From: Chloroflexota bacterium
GTDB lineage: Bacteria; Chloroflexota; Anaerolineae; Aggregatilineales; Aggregatilineaceae
Direction of reading: 5' to 3'
DNA: 16,893 bases
Assembly (NCBI GenBank): GCA_016234525.1
Contig: JACRBK010000123.1
Coordinates: forward strand, 1 to 16,893
A program made the position numbers and the translations under genes. The first letter of the stretch is position 1. Every line of letters starts with the position of its first letter. Below are positions 7,480-13,728 of this stretch, piece by piece. The notes under the pieces were generated by a model. It did no database searches. It worked only from the letters and a program-made list of their open reading frames with translations, and had not been told where the DNA came from.

Positions 7480-7522
7480 TGTTTTTTCTCCTTATTGACA
7501 CTCTCGACTTGATGTCTGGTAC

Positions 7523-7780
7523 TTACTCATCAATCTGACCGGAATCGATGCGGGTGACCGAGATTAAGAGCATCCCCAAATCCCGCACTTTCCTCAGCAA
7601 GCCATGCAACTCAGCCTGATCGACTACCGCGCCAGTGAGCAGCGTATCGCCGTTGTCTTCTCGCGTGATGGTCAGCCCTTCAAACCAGTCCGCCCATCGA
7701 TCATCCAGATGACCTCTGACGCGAATTTCGTAAAGCCCAGGCCCGCCCTGATCGTCCGGTGATGCGTGTGGATCTTTCAT
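7523..7780 (-). CDS. Small conserved protein of the VVDQAxLHxLL family, function unknown
   Basis: An 85-residue soluble protein. It begins with a strand-like YEIRVRGHL and WADWFEGLTIT, then TLLTGAVVDQAELHGLLRKV and RDLGMLLISV. I recognise this compact pattern as a widespread uncharacterised family often found beside transcription regulators; there is no known activity. The ATG is preceded by AGGAGG at 6 nt, and a second AGGAGG lies 13 nt further up, an odd duplication of the ribosome site. It is the first gene after a promoter-like TATAGT with an 18-bp palindrome upstream, directly next to the LAL regulator gene. A broken copy lies at 3660-3835. Confidence 0.82.
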   Translation of the reverse strand: MKDPHASPDDQGGPGLYEIRVRGHLDDRWADWFEGLTITREDNGDTLLTGAVVDQAELHGLLRKVRDLGMLLISVTRIDSGQIDE

Positions 7781-7852
7781 CCTATGCCTCCTGCATGTGC
7801 CTCCTGTGGAACCATGCCCATGCTGCTGCGCTCGTTCTTAGCTTCAAGTGCA

Positions 7853-7858
7853 CTATAC
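7853..7858 (-). promoter_or_regulatory. Candidate -10 element for the small protein/DUF4386 unit
   Basis: TATAGT on the minus strand, followed 73 nt later by the ATG at 7780. The place where a -35 box should be holds TGCCTG, which is poor and suits an activator-dependent promoter. The predicted start is near 7846. Confidence 0.45.
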
Positions 7859-7879
7859 AAAGCAAGATGGGGAGCAGGC

Positions 7880-7919
7880 ATCACCACATGTGGTGATTGA
7901 TGTGGTGATTTGTGGTTAT
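7880..7919. promoter_or_regulatory. 18-bp perfect palindrome plus two extra half-sites, candidate LuxR-type activator site
   Basis: ATCACCACATGTGGTGAT (7880-7897) is its own reverse complement. Its right half TGTGGTGAT recurs exactly at 7901-7909 and as TGTGGTTAT at 7911-7919. The centre of the palindrome lies 42.5 bp upstream of the start predicted from TATAGT at 7853-7858, the spacing classically used by LuxR-type activators that overlap the -35 box. The adjacent 907-residue regulator carries a LuxR-type HTH and is the natural candidate to bind here. Confidence 0.6.
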
Positions 7920-7987
7920 GGAGATGGTGAGGGAGAGGAGAACCCCGGTACGTGGTGCGAAAATCCGGCGTGGTGTGTGCGGATTCG

Positions 7988-10711
7988 TTACAACAAATGA
8001 AGCTCATCAGCGCGGTGGATTGCGGCCTGACGGCTGCTCACCCCGAGTTTGCTGTAAATATTCTTGGTGTGCGTGCGCAGCGTATTCAGGGACACCATAA
8101 GTTCGCGGGCCATTTCCGGGCCATTGAGGTCGGTTTCGAGGAGCCGGAGCACATCAATCTCGCGTTCGCTCAGTGGATCGCTCAAAGCCTGTTTAACGAG
8201 CGTTCTGTTCTCAGTCTTGCCAAAACTGCTCAGCAGCTGCTGCACATAGTTCGGAGCGATCCCGCGTTTTCCGGCTTTTTCGAGCAGGATCGCCATCGGC
8301 GCACCTTCGTCCACAAACAACCGGACATAGCCCTCCGGCGCTGCCAGCAGCAGGGCGTGTTCCAACGGCACAAGAGCGGCGGGGTTATTCCCCTGCATCT
8401 GGTACGCCAGCGCTTGCAGCACCAGAATCTCGATGACGCTTCTGGTCCGCTGCCCTTCTTCGGCTGCGTGCAAGAGACGTTCCAGAAGTCCCATTGCATC
8501 CAGAATGGGGCGGTCCGCCAGCTTAGCCTGTGCCAGGAGCATCCGCGCCAGCGTAATGTGCTCGAACTCGTGCAGATAGCTCAGGTCGTCATCCACCGAC
8601 AGACCCTGTTCACGCGCCCAGTTGAAAGTCTCCCCCAACCTCCCCTGCGCGATCCATATCCGTACTCTCAGCGCCGCGATGGGGCGCACGTTGGGGAAGA
8701 AGTCACTCTTGTACAGGCGTTCGGCCTCGTGGAGCAGGTCAAGCGCGCCGTCAAGATCGCCCTGTGCCTCACGTATTCGCGCCATCGCCACGCGCCAGCG
8801 GTACAGGTTTTGGGGTAACCCGGTAAATTCACCGAGTTCTTTGCTTCTCAGCAGATGCTGTGTGGCGGCGTTCAAATCGTCACGTTCACGATAGAGTTCG
8901 CTCAGTCCCACGTGCATATCGGACGCGCCGCGCAGCACAGACCCGCCTTGCTGGGTGGCAAGCTGCAATCCGCGTTCATAAGTGTTCATGGCCTCGCGCA
9001 TACGGCCTTGCCCAATGCGTATATCAGCCAGGGCGATAGCACAGCCGATAGCGTCAGAGATGTGCCCGATCCGCAGCAATCTTGCCATGCAGTCGGAATA
9101 TGACTGGTGGCCTGCCTCGAGATTGCCACTCGTCCAATAGGCAAGGCCCATCAATCCTGCTGCTGCAGCATGCCCAAGATGATCATCTTCAGGCGCAAGA
9201 TCAAGCACCCTTTGGGCATAGGTCATCGTGCCAGCCACATCGACTTGAGTCAAGGCAACCGCGGCACGGTGCATCGCGATAGAACTGGAGAGATAGCGAA
9301 ACTCTTGTTCATCCAGGACGATCTCCTCAGCCGACAAGTCGTCCGATGACGCACGTATGGTGATCATCGTGTCCAGCCACCGTTCGGCGTCCCGCAGCCG
9401 GGCCTCAACTCCCTCAAGATCGCCGTTTAGCAGCAGCGCCCCGGCATAGTGAACGCTGAGCATAGGCTGGGCCCGGATCAGCTCGTTGGGGAGCGCCTTG
9501 AGCCAGTCGAGTAACGTGACTTCTTGTCTGCTCCTGCGCATATCAGGCACTGCCAGCGCGATCAGAGTCGCTGCCCGTTCGAAATCCTCCGCGGCCAGTG
9601 CGTGGCGAATTGCGTCAGCCCGATAATGGTGCTGCTCATACCACTCGCTGGCGCGCTGATGCAGGGTCGCGACCAGATCGTGCTGCTCGGCCATCAGATG
9701 AGCATAAAGAACCTGGGCAAAGAGGTGGTGATAGCGATACCAGTTTCGCCTATCGTCCAGAGGAACGACAAAATAATTGCCTCGCTCCAGCGCTTCCAAA
9801 CGGGCGATACCTTCCTGTTGGCCCGTGACGGCCTCGCAGAGCGACCCATTCAGCCGGTCGAGAATGGCGGTCTGGAGCATGAAGCTGCGAACGGATTCAG
9901 GTTGACGATCGAGAACCTCTTCGACCAGGTAATCCACAATGTAGCGGTGATCTCCGGCAAATGCCTGAATGAACCCCGACACATCTTGATGACCCTGGAG
10001 TGAAAGCGCCGCCAATTGCAGGCCGGCGATCCAGCCTTCCGTGCGCTCTTCCAGCGCGGTGATATCGTCCGCTGAGAGGCTAAGGCCCATTCCCTGGTTG
10101 AGAAAATCGGCAGCTTCGGAGGGGCTGAAACGCAAGTCGTTGGCACGAAGTTCAGTCAGTTGGCCCCGGGCGCGCAACCGCGCCAGGGGTAGATTCGGAT
10201 CTTGGCGAGTGGTAATGACCAGATGCAGGTGTGGAGGTAGGTGTTCGACCAGAAACGTGAGGGCATCGTCAATGGGTTTGGCATCGATGAGATGATAGTC
10301 GTCAAGGATGAAGATTACATGCTCGGAGATACGTGTGATTTCATTCAACAGCGCCGTCAAAAGCGATTCGATCGGTGGCGGTTGCGAGGATTGCAGGAGA
10401 GGCAGAATCTCGTGCCCAATACTTGGTGCAACTGTCTCCAAAGCAGCAACGAGATACACCCAAAAGCGGGTCGGGTCGTTATCGCTTTCATCCAGTGACA
10501 GCCACGCCGCGCGAACCTTGGGGTCAAGCTGGGCGCAACTCGCTACCCATGCGCTGACCAGCGTAGACTTCCCGAAGCCCGCAGGTGCCGCGATGAGGGC
10601 CAGGTGACGGTGCAGGCCCTCGTTCAGTCGCTCGATCAGGCGAGGACGAGGAATCACGTTCCGCCGAGACGGCGGAACGTAGAGTTTCGTAGCAAGAATT
10701 GGCGTTGACAT
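7988..10711 (-). CDS. MalT/LAL-type LuxR-family transcriptional activator (ATPase-TPR-HTH)
   Basis: A 907-residue large ATP-binding LuxR regulator. The N-terminal STAND-type ATPase has Walker A APAGFGKST (42-50) and Walker B VIFILDDYHLI (132-142), followed by TTRQDPNLPLARLRARGQL, usual in MalT relatives. The middle (about 350-830) is helical and TPR-like. The C-terminal 63 residues form the LuxR HTH: DPLSEREIDVLRLLETDLNG, then ARELMVSLNTLRTHTKNIYS and KLGV. Such proteins oligomerise with ATP and an inducer and then activate promoters; the inducer is unknown. ATG 10711 coincides with the +1 predicted from a consensus-like promoter, so the mRNA may be leaderless; no ribosome site is visible. 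The palindrome just beyond its 3' end suggests it controls the 7780-6706 genes. Confidence 0.94.
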   Translation of the reverse strand: MSTPILATKLYVPPSRRNVIPRPRLIERLNEGLHRHLALIAAPAGFGKSTLVSAWVASCAQLDPKVRAAWLSLDESDNDPTRFWVYLVAALETVAPSIGHEILPLLQSSQPPPIESLLTALLNEITRISEHVIFILDDYHLIDAKPIDDALTFLVEHLPPHLHLVITTRQDPNLPLARLRARGQLTELRANDLRFSPSEAADFLNQGMGLSLSADDITALEERTEGWIAGLQLAALSLQGHQDVSGFIQAFAGDHRYIVDYLVEEVLDRQPESVRSFMLQTAILDRLNGSLCEAVTGQQEGIARLEALERGNYFVVPLDDRRNWYRYHHLFAQVLYAHLMAEQHDLVATLHQRASEWYEQHHYRADAIRHALAAEDFERAATLIALAVPDMRRSRQEVTLLDWLKALPNELIRAQPMLSVHYAGALLLNGDLEGVEARLRDAERWLDTMITIRASSDDLSAEEIVLDEQEFRYLSSSIAMHRAAVALTQVDVAGTMTYAQRVLDLAPEDDHLGHAAAAGLMGLAYWTSGNLEAGHQSYSDCMARLLRIGHISDAIGCAIALADIRIGQGRMREAMNTYERGLQLATQQGGSVLRGASDMHVGLSELYRERDDLNAATQHLLRSKELGEFTGLPQNLYRWRVAMARIREAQGDLDGALDLLHEAERLYKSDFFPNVRPIAALRVRIWIAQGRLGETFNWAREQGLSVDDDLSYLHEFEHITLARMLLAQAKLADRPILDAMGLLERLLHAAEEGQRTRSVIEILVLQALAYQMQGNNPAALVPLEHALLLAAPEGYVRLFVDEGAPMAILLEKAGKRGIAPNYVQQLLSSFGKTENRTLVKQALSDPLSEREIDVLRLLETDLNGPEMARELMVSLNTLRTHTKNIYSKLGVSSRQAAIHRADELHLL

Positions 10712-10717
10712 AGCTTG

Positions 10718-10746
10718 ATTATAAGAACCATAATGGTTGCTGCCAA
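10718..10746 (-). promoter_or_regulatory. Promoter of the LAL regulator gene with palindromic spacer
   Basis: On the minus strand TTGGCA (10746-10741), a 17-bp spacer and TATAAT (10723-10718) form a near-consensus housekeeping promoter. The predicted +1 falls on the A of ATG 10711. The spacer contains AACCATTATGGTT (10738-10726), an inverted repeat of two 6-bp arms around one base, well placed for a repressor that blocks polymerase. Confidence 0.65.
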
Positions 10747-10819
10747 CTCGCGTTTTTTTGAACAGCGTGTGGGGTCAAAAAACCCCATCCGAGACCGCTT
10801 TCTTGGGGCCGAGGGGTAG

Positions 10820-10939
10820 TCACTGGGTTCGCTGACGTTTGGCTCGTTGACGGCATGCATTCGAACAATACACTCGTCGCCGCCCGCCCAATTCCAACGG
10901 CGCTGCTAATTCCACTTTGCACACCGCGCAGCGCCTCAC
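10820..10939 (-). CDS. 39-residue four-cysteine zinc-finger protein
   Basis: A short gene opening with GTG at 10939, whose first four bases (GTGA) overlap the TGA stop of the membrane-protein gene, a sign of translational coupling. The product has the pattern CAVC, 17 residues, then CSNAC: Cys 4, 7, 25 and 29, followed by the basic RQRAKRQRTQ and a stop. This CxxC/YCSxxCRxxxxR arrangement is that of small treble-clef or zinc-ribbon domains found in accessory and mobile regions, where the basic tail may contact nucleic acid. It has no room for anything else, so it would work as a free mini-protein. An in-frame TGA ends it 108 bp before the LAL regulator start. Motif and coupling make it convincing despite its size. 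Confidence 0.65.
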   Translation of the reverse strand: MRRCAVCKVELAAPLELGGRRRVYCSNACRQRAKRQRTQ

Positions 10940-11823
10940 ACGGCGGAGACGCTCACTTTTGGGCGATGGTCGTTCCCATTCTTGCCTGCAGTTATCGATT
11001 CAATAGCCGGAGACAAGGAAAACACGCTCACTTCATCTTGCTCAGTCCCCTGATACCACCTGTCTGCACGCATTTCGCGACTAACCACGATACGCCAATC
11101 CTCTATCGTTAGCTGATAGAGCATTTCCTTCCGACGAGCATTGGCTTTGCGCAGTGCATCCTGCAGCGCATTGGCATGAAACTGTGACCAAGCCAGATGA
11201 CTTTCCGGATTTGAAGTGGCAGTTTTCCAGTCATCCAGCGCAGCTTGATAGGCGCGCTCATTGGCATGGCGACCCTCGATGGTTTCCAGGATCTTCTCCT
11301 TAATCACATACGCCGTTGCCAAAACTATGATCGGCGGGGCGATGGCCTCAAACCATGCAAAGGGGCTGTTTTCATGACCAGGGAGGGCGAGTTGTACGTT
11401 CCCGACGAGGCTGATAATCGTCGCCAGCATCATGCTGACAATCAGCAATCTTCGCGCCGACTTGGAAGTTCCTAATGTTGCCAATGCCAATGAGAACACG
11501 ATTTGCCCTATCTCAGCAGACAACACAGTAGCGAGACCGACCGCTGTCATTGCCACATCACTTGACACAGCCTGTCCGAAGGTTTGCGAACCAATCACGT
11601 ACAGTCGGATGGCCGATGGTGTGAAGGCAGCCAATAGCAGAACCAGACACCATACGAAAATGAGCCGCGTCACGGACGGCGGATATTTTGAGATAGACGA
11701 GTGATTGAAATACTCACGCGTGGGTCTGGGGCCAATCGCACGAATAACGGCTTCACGCGCATCTCTGCGCGCATTCCGTCGCTGTTCCTGGGTTAGTGGT
11801 CGGAGATTCTCAATCATGATCAT
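10936..11823 (-). CDS. Four-helix membrane protein with a cytoplasmic helical tail, DUF2637-like layout
   Basis: About 295 residues from ATG 11823. After a basic N terminus (QRRNARRDAREAVIRAIG) come four hydrophobic segments; numbered from the longer frame at ATG 11844 they are near 60-76, 97-125, 132-152 and 163-182. A long charged, Trp- and Ala-rich helical tail follows (ERAYQAALDDWKTAT to KANARRKEMLYQLTIEDW). The layout recalls DUF2637/Spd-like membrane proteins of actinobacterial conjugative elements, but I cannot confirm homology. ATG 11823 is preferred because GGAAG lies 7 nt ahead, reusing the end of the HTH gene; ATG 11817 and ATG 11844 remain possible. It sits between a small HTH gene and a zinc-finger gene with overlap or near overlap on both sides, so the three form one operon. 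Confidence 0.75.
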   Translation of the reverse strand: MIMIENLRPLTQEQRRNARRDAREAVIRAIGPRPTREYFNHSSISKYPPSVTRLIFVWCLVLLLAAFTPSAIRLYVIGSQTFGQAVSSDVAMTAVGLATVLSAEIGQIVFSLALATLGTSKSARRLLIVSMMLATIISLVGNVQLALPGHENSPFAWFEAIAPPIIVLATAYVIKEKILETIEGRHANERAYQAALDDWKTATSNPESHLAWSQFHANALQDALRKANARRKEMLYQLTIEDWRIVVSREMRADRWYQGTEQDEVSVFSLSPAIESITAGKNGNDHRPKVSVSAV

Positions 11824-11827
11824 CACC

Positions 11828-12016
11828 TTACTTCCGGCGCTCATTCAAGATTTGCCAGATGCGCTGCTCAGTGATGCCAAACGCTTCAGCCAGCGTCGAT
11901 ATTGACTCACCTTTTTCATGACGAGCACGGATTTCAGCATTATGTTTGCACTTGGGGAGAGTACCATCGGAGACAGGAGATTGAGGGAGGGTTAGGCCAC
12001 GATACGAGATAGCCAT
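11828..12016 (-). CDS. Small helix-turn-helix protein
   Basis: The C-terminal 42 residues are a clear helix-turn-helix of the resolvase/sigma-4-like type: NAEIRARHEKGESISTLAEA followed by FGITEQRIWQILNERRK. The ATG at 12016 gives 62 residues; an upstream ATG at 12079 would add 21 residues translated from a palindromic repeat array (12043 onwards), which looks non-coding, so I prefer the shorter form. No good ribosome site is seen for either. Its TAA at 11828-11830 lies 4 bp before the membrane-protein ATG. It probably binds DNA, and the repeats immediately upstream are a likely target. The short Pro/Ser stretch before the HTH has no recognisable feature. Confidence 0.6.
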   Translation of the reverse strand: MAISYRGLTLPQSPVSDGTLPKCKHNAEIRARHEKGESISTLAEAFGITEQRIWQILNERRK

Positions 12017-12042
12017 CGCGAAGGCCACAGCGAACAGCACCT

Positions 12043-12124
12043 GGGGGAATGATCTGCCCTGTATCCCCCTATGGGGCATTTGGGGCAGACCATTCCCCTA
12101 TTTGAGCAAAGGGGAATCCTGCCC
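12043..12124. repeat. Array of three ~16-bp repeats, GGGGAATGNTCTGCCC type
   Basis: Copy A is GGGGAATGATCTGCCC (12044-12059). Copy B is the same motif inverted, GGGCAGACCATTCCCC (12083-12098), differing at one base. Copy C is a shortened direct copy, GGGGAATCCTGCCC (12111-12124). B and C together can fold: GGGCAG/CTGCCC outside and ATTCCCCT/AGGGGAAT inside a 10-nt loop. Between A and B lies CCCCTATGGGG. The array sits at the head of the HTH/membrane/zinc-finger cluster and could be an operator, a recombination site or iterons. Confidence 0.7.
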
Positions 12125-12171
12125 AATTGGAGGAGCCTGATCCATCGATCAGCCCAATCACACTCCAATTG
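12124..12171. repeat. Nested inverted repeat next to the repeat array
   Basis: Outer arms CAATTGGAG (12124-12132) and CTCCAATTG (12163-12171) are perfect 9-bp inverted copies. Inside them CTGATC (12137-12142) pairs with GATCAG (12147-12152) over a 4-nt loop. It directly abuts repeat copy C. The rest of the gene-free stretch up to 12371 shows only a small GAGGAA/TTCCTC hairpin near 12200-12218 and no convincing gene. Confidence 0.65.
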
Positions 12172-12371
12172 TCAAAAACAGACCTCCAGGATTATACGAG
12201 GAAACATCTATTCCTCATCTTTGAATCTCTCTGCCGAACAAAAACCCCGCAAGCTTAGCGCACTTGTGGGATTGTTCAAGAAACTTCGCCTCTGGTTTGG
12301 AACGATCGAACATTTATTTTCGTATCATACGGGAATTCCGAACGGATGAGCAATTTGGCCAACACGGCTTG

Positions 12372-12929
12372 TTACGTGTCTTGCAGATTCATCATTTTAG
12401 CATTCGGACACTTATACTTTGCATAACAGTGGTTGCAGGCTTTCTGGGGAAAGACGATGAAGAAACGGTACAGCAGCAGCCCCAGTACCACCAGGAGCAG
12501 ACCCAGCACCCAGAACGAAAAGTCCAGAATCAAAGCCGGGATTATCAGGAGAATCGGTGCAAACAGAGCCGCCATATAGAGATGGTTGTGGCAGAGCAGT
12601 CCTTCACCGCGTTTTGGAAAATCGTCGGGGTTTCCTTCGCTGGCAATCTTTTTCGATACCCGGTTCATGGCTGATATACAGAGCGAGTTCTCCATCCGGT
12701 AGTAGACACAGTTGGGACAGACAGCGAGAGGCACGATGATATACATCTGCCCGAAGGCAAACGCGAGATACAGAAATCCGAGTAGATAACCTAACCACGA
12801 GTGATAACCGAGCATGATTCCCAATCCACCCAACACAAAATGCAGGACGGTGACGCCGTTGTAAAGCGCAATGCTGGACAAGGGATATCGGGTGTAATTC
12901 TTCACCTTTGGCTGTTCTTTTAATGCCAT
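12372..12929 (-). CDS. Cysteine-rich membrane protein, function unknown
   Basis: A 185-residue protein with two hydrophobic helical pairs (about 19-38 and 44-68, then 117-137 and 137-160). Each pair is followed by a cytoplasm-like cysteine motif: CPNC with a later Cys (71, 74, 84) and CNHC with a later Cys (165, 168, 174), plus Cys113 in LLCHN. The inner loop reads GNPDDFPKRGEGLLCHNHLY. The symmetry suggests a metal- or cluster-binding membrane protein and I do recall similar uncharacterised proteins in anaerobic and Chloroflexota-like genomes, but no function is known. AAGGAG lies 7 nt before the ATG. It is divergent from the MarR gene across a 236-bp region with two plus-strand promoter-like sites. 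Confidence 0.8.
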   Translation of the reverse strand: MALKEQPKVKNYTRYPLSSIALYNGVTVLHFVLGGLGIMLGYHSWLGYLLGFLYLAFAFGQMYIIVPLAVCPNCVYYRMENSLCISAMNRVSKKIASEGNPDDFPKRGEGLLCHNHLYMAALFAPILLIIPALILDFSFWVLGLLLVVLGLLLYRFFIVFPQKACNHCYAKYKCPNAKMMNLQDT

Positions 12930-13061
12930 GTGCAGACTCCTTGTGAGCGATAAGGACTCTGCCTAACTGTACGCACCGGGACCATCCTGGGTTTTATGTT
13001 TAGAGCGCCCTCGAAAATCCTTTGTAGAGCACAAAAGTACTCCTCGGCGATTCACGACCTT

Positions 13062-13091
13062 TTGATAATCGTAGAGTTTCGAGACTATACA
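13062..13091 (+). promoter_or_regulatory. Secondary promoter-like site upstream of the marR-type gene
   Basis: TTGATA (13062-13067), an 18-bp spacer and TATACA (13086-13091). It lies 21 bp before the stronger promoter and could give a longer leader for the same regulator gene. Confidence 0.4.
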
Positions 13092-13106
13092 GGAAATATC
13101 TCACCA

Positions 13107-13135
13107 TTGACAGGAATTTTTGATGGTTGTATACT
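13107..13135 (+). promoter_or_regulatory. Near-consensus promoter of the marR-type gene
   Basis: TTGACA (13107-13112), a 17-bp spacer and TATACT (13130-13135). The predicted +1 near 13142 rules out a TTG start at 13127 and leaves ATG 13166 or 13175 as the real start. Confidence 0.7.
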
Positions 13136-13155
13136 GCAAATATTCGCAGATACAA
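13127..13155. promoter_or_regulatory. Inverted-repeat operator overlapping the marR-type promoter
   Basis: TTGTATACTGC (13127-13137) and GCAGATACAA (13146-13155) are inverted copies except for one extra A. They cover about -15 to +14 of the predicted transcript, the usual place for a MarR autorepressor. A similar core, CTACAAATTTTGC, lies near 13687-13699, ahead of the nitroreductase gene. Confidence 0.6.
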
Positions 13156-13165
13156 ACATCGTGGT

Positions 13166-13639
13166 ATGCAAATTATGGATCGAGATGCATCAATCACCTT
13201 CGCTGTCCAGCTGCAGCGTCAGCTTGGGGAGCTTGTCAAAGCTTATGCCCTCTGTGATCAGGGCTGCCTGGCTCAGAATGGAGTGACCACGGCACAAAGC
13301 TATACCCTTTTGTCGCTCCCTGAAAAAGGGTATCTCACCATGAACGGGTTGAGTGAGACTATGGCGCTGGCCAACAGCACCATGACCCGGATGGTCGATC
13401 AACTGGTTCAGAAGGGGTTGGTGCAGCGCAAACCGGATGACGAAGATCGGCGGATAGTGCTGGTCGGACTCACCGATCAAGGGCAAGACCTGCGGCGTAC
13501 CCTGGAGCAAAATCTGCACCAGTTCTTCGGACAGGTCGCGGCCCGAATCCAGGACAACGAGCGTCCCCTCGTTCTTCACGCGCTTGAACAAGTCACGAAT
13601 CTCGTCAGAACTGCCGCTCTGGGAGACTGCTGCGAATAG
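13166..13639 (+). CDS. MarR-family transcriptional regulator with cysteine pairs
   Basis: A 157-residue winged-helix regulator. The DNA-binding domain spans about residues 42-106: TTAQSYTLLSL, the recognition-helix region GLSETMALANSTMTRMVDQL, and the wing KPDDEDRRIVLVGLT, all typical of MarR. N- and C-terminal helices would form the dimer interface. Four cysteines occur as CDQGC (30, 34) and a terminal CC (155, 156), a placement that would suit thiol, arsenical or electrophile sensing, though this is inference. ATG 13166 is the first start after the predicted +1; ATG 13175 is possible and neither has a good ribosome site. It heads a row with a broken nitroreductase and an ABC exporter, its likely targets, and it probably represses itself through the overlapping inverted repeat. 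Confidence 0.9.
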   Translation: MQIMDRDASITFAVQLQRQLGELVKAYALCDQGCLAQNGVTTAQSYTLLSLPEKGYLTMNGLSETMALANSTMTRMVDQLVQKGLVQRKPDDEDRRIVLVGLTDQGQDLRRTLEQNLHQFFGQVAARIQDNERPLVLHALEQVTNLVRTAALGDCCE

Positions 13640-13728
13640 CGGCGTGACCTTTTCCAGGGTATTTTTTTGCTTATATATTTCGTATCTACAAATTTTGCGG
13701 ACTGCAATCAATTGAGCAGGAGGTAAAA

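Noticed and set aside
7889..7919. TGTGGTGAT repeats as a possible CRISPR
   Set aside because: Only three 9-bp units at 10-12 bp spacing; no spacers and no cas genes. An operator fits better.
7777..8007. Minus-strand 76-codon frame upstream of the small protein
   Set aside because: It translates the palindromic operator and promoter region and shows no ribosome site or family motif.
7952..8818. Plus-strand open frame of 288 codons
   Set aside because: Antisense of the LuxR HTH and TPR part of the LAL regulator; no recognisable domain.
10770..10787. TGGGGT/ACCCCA hairpin between the LAL and zinc-finger genes as a terminator
   Set aside because: Only a 6-bp stem. A minus-strand CCCCA...TGGGG followed by TTTTTT is an alternative, but its 5-bp stem with a 16-nt loop is too weak to claim.
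12071..12349. Plus-strand 92-codon frame over the repeat array
   Set aside because: Its first part is the repeat array and nested hairpin; composition and lack of motifs point to chance.
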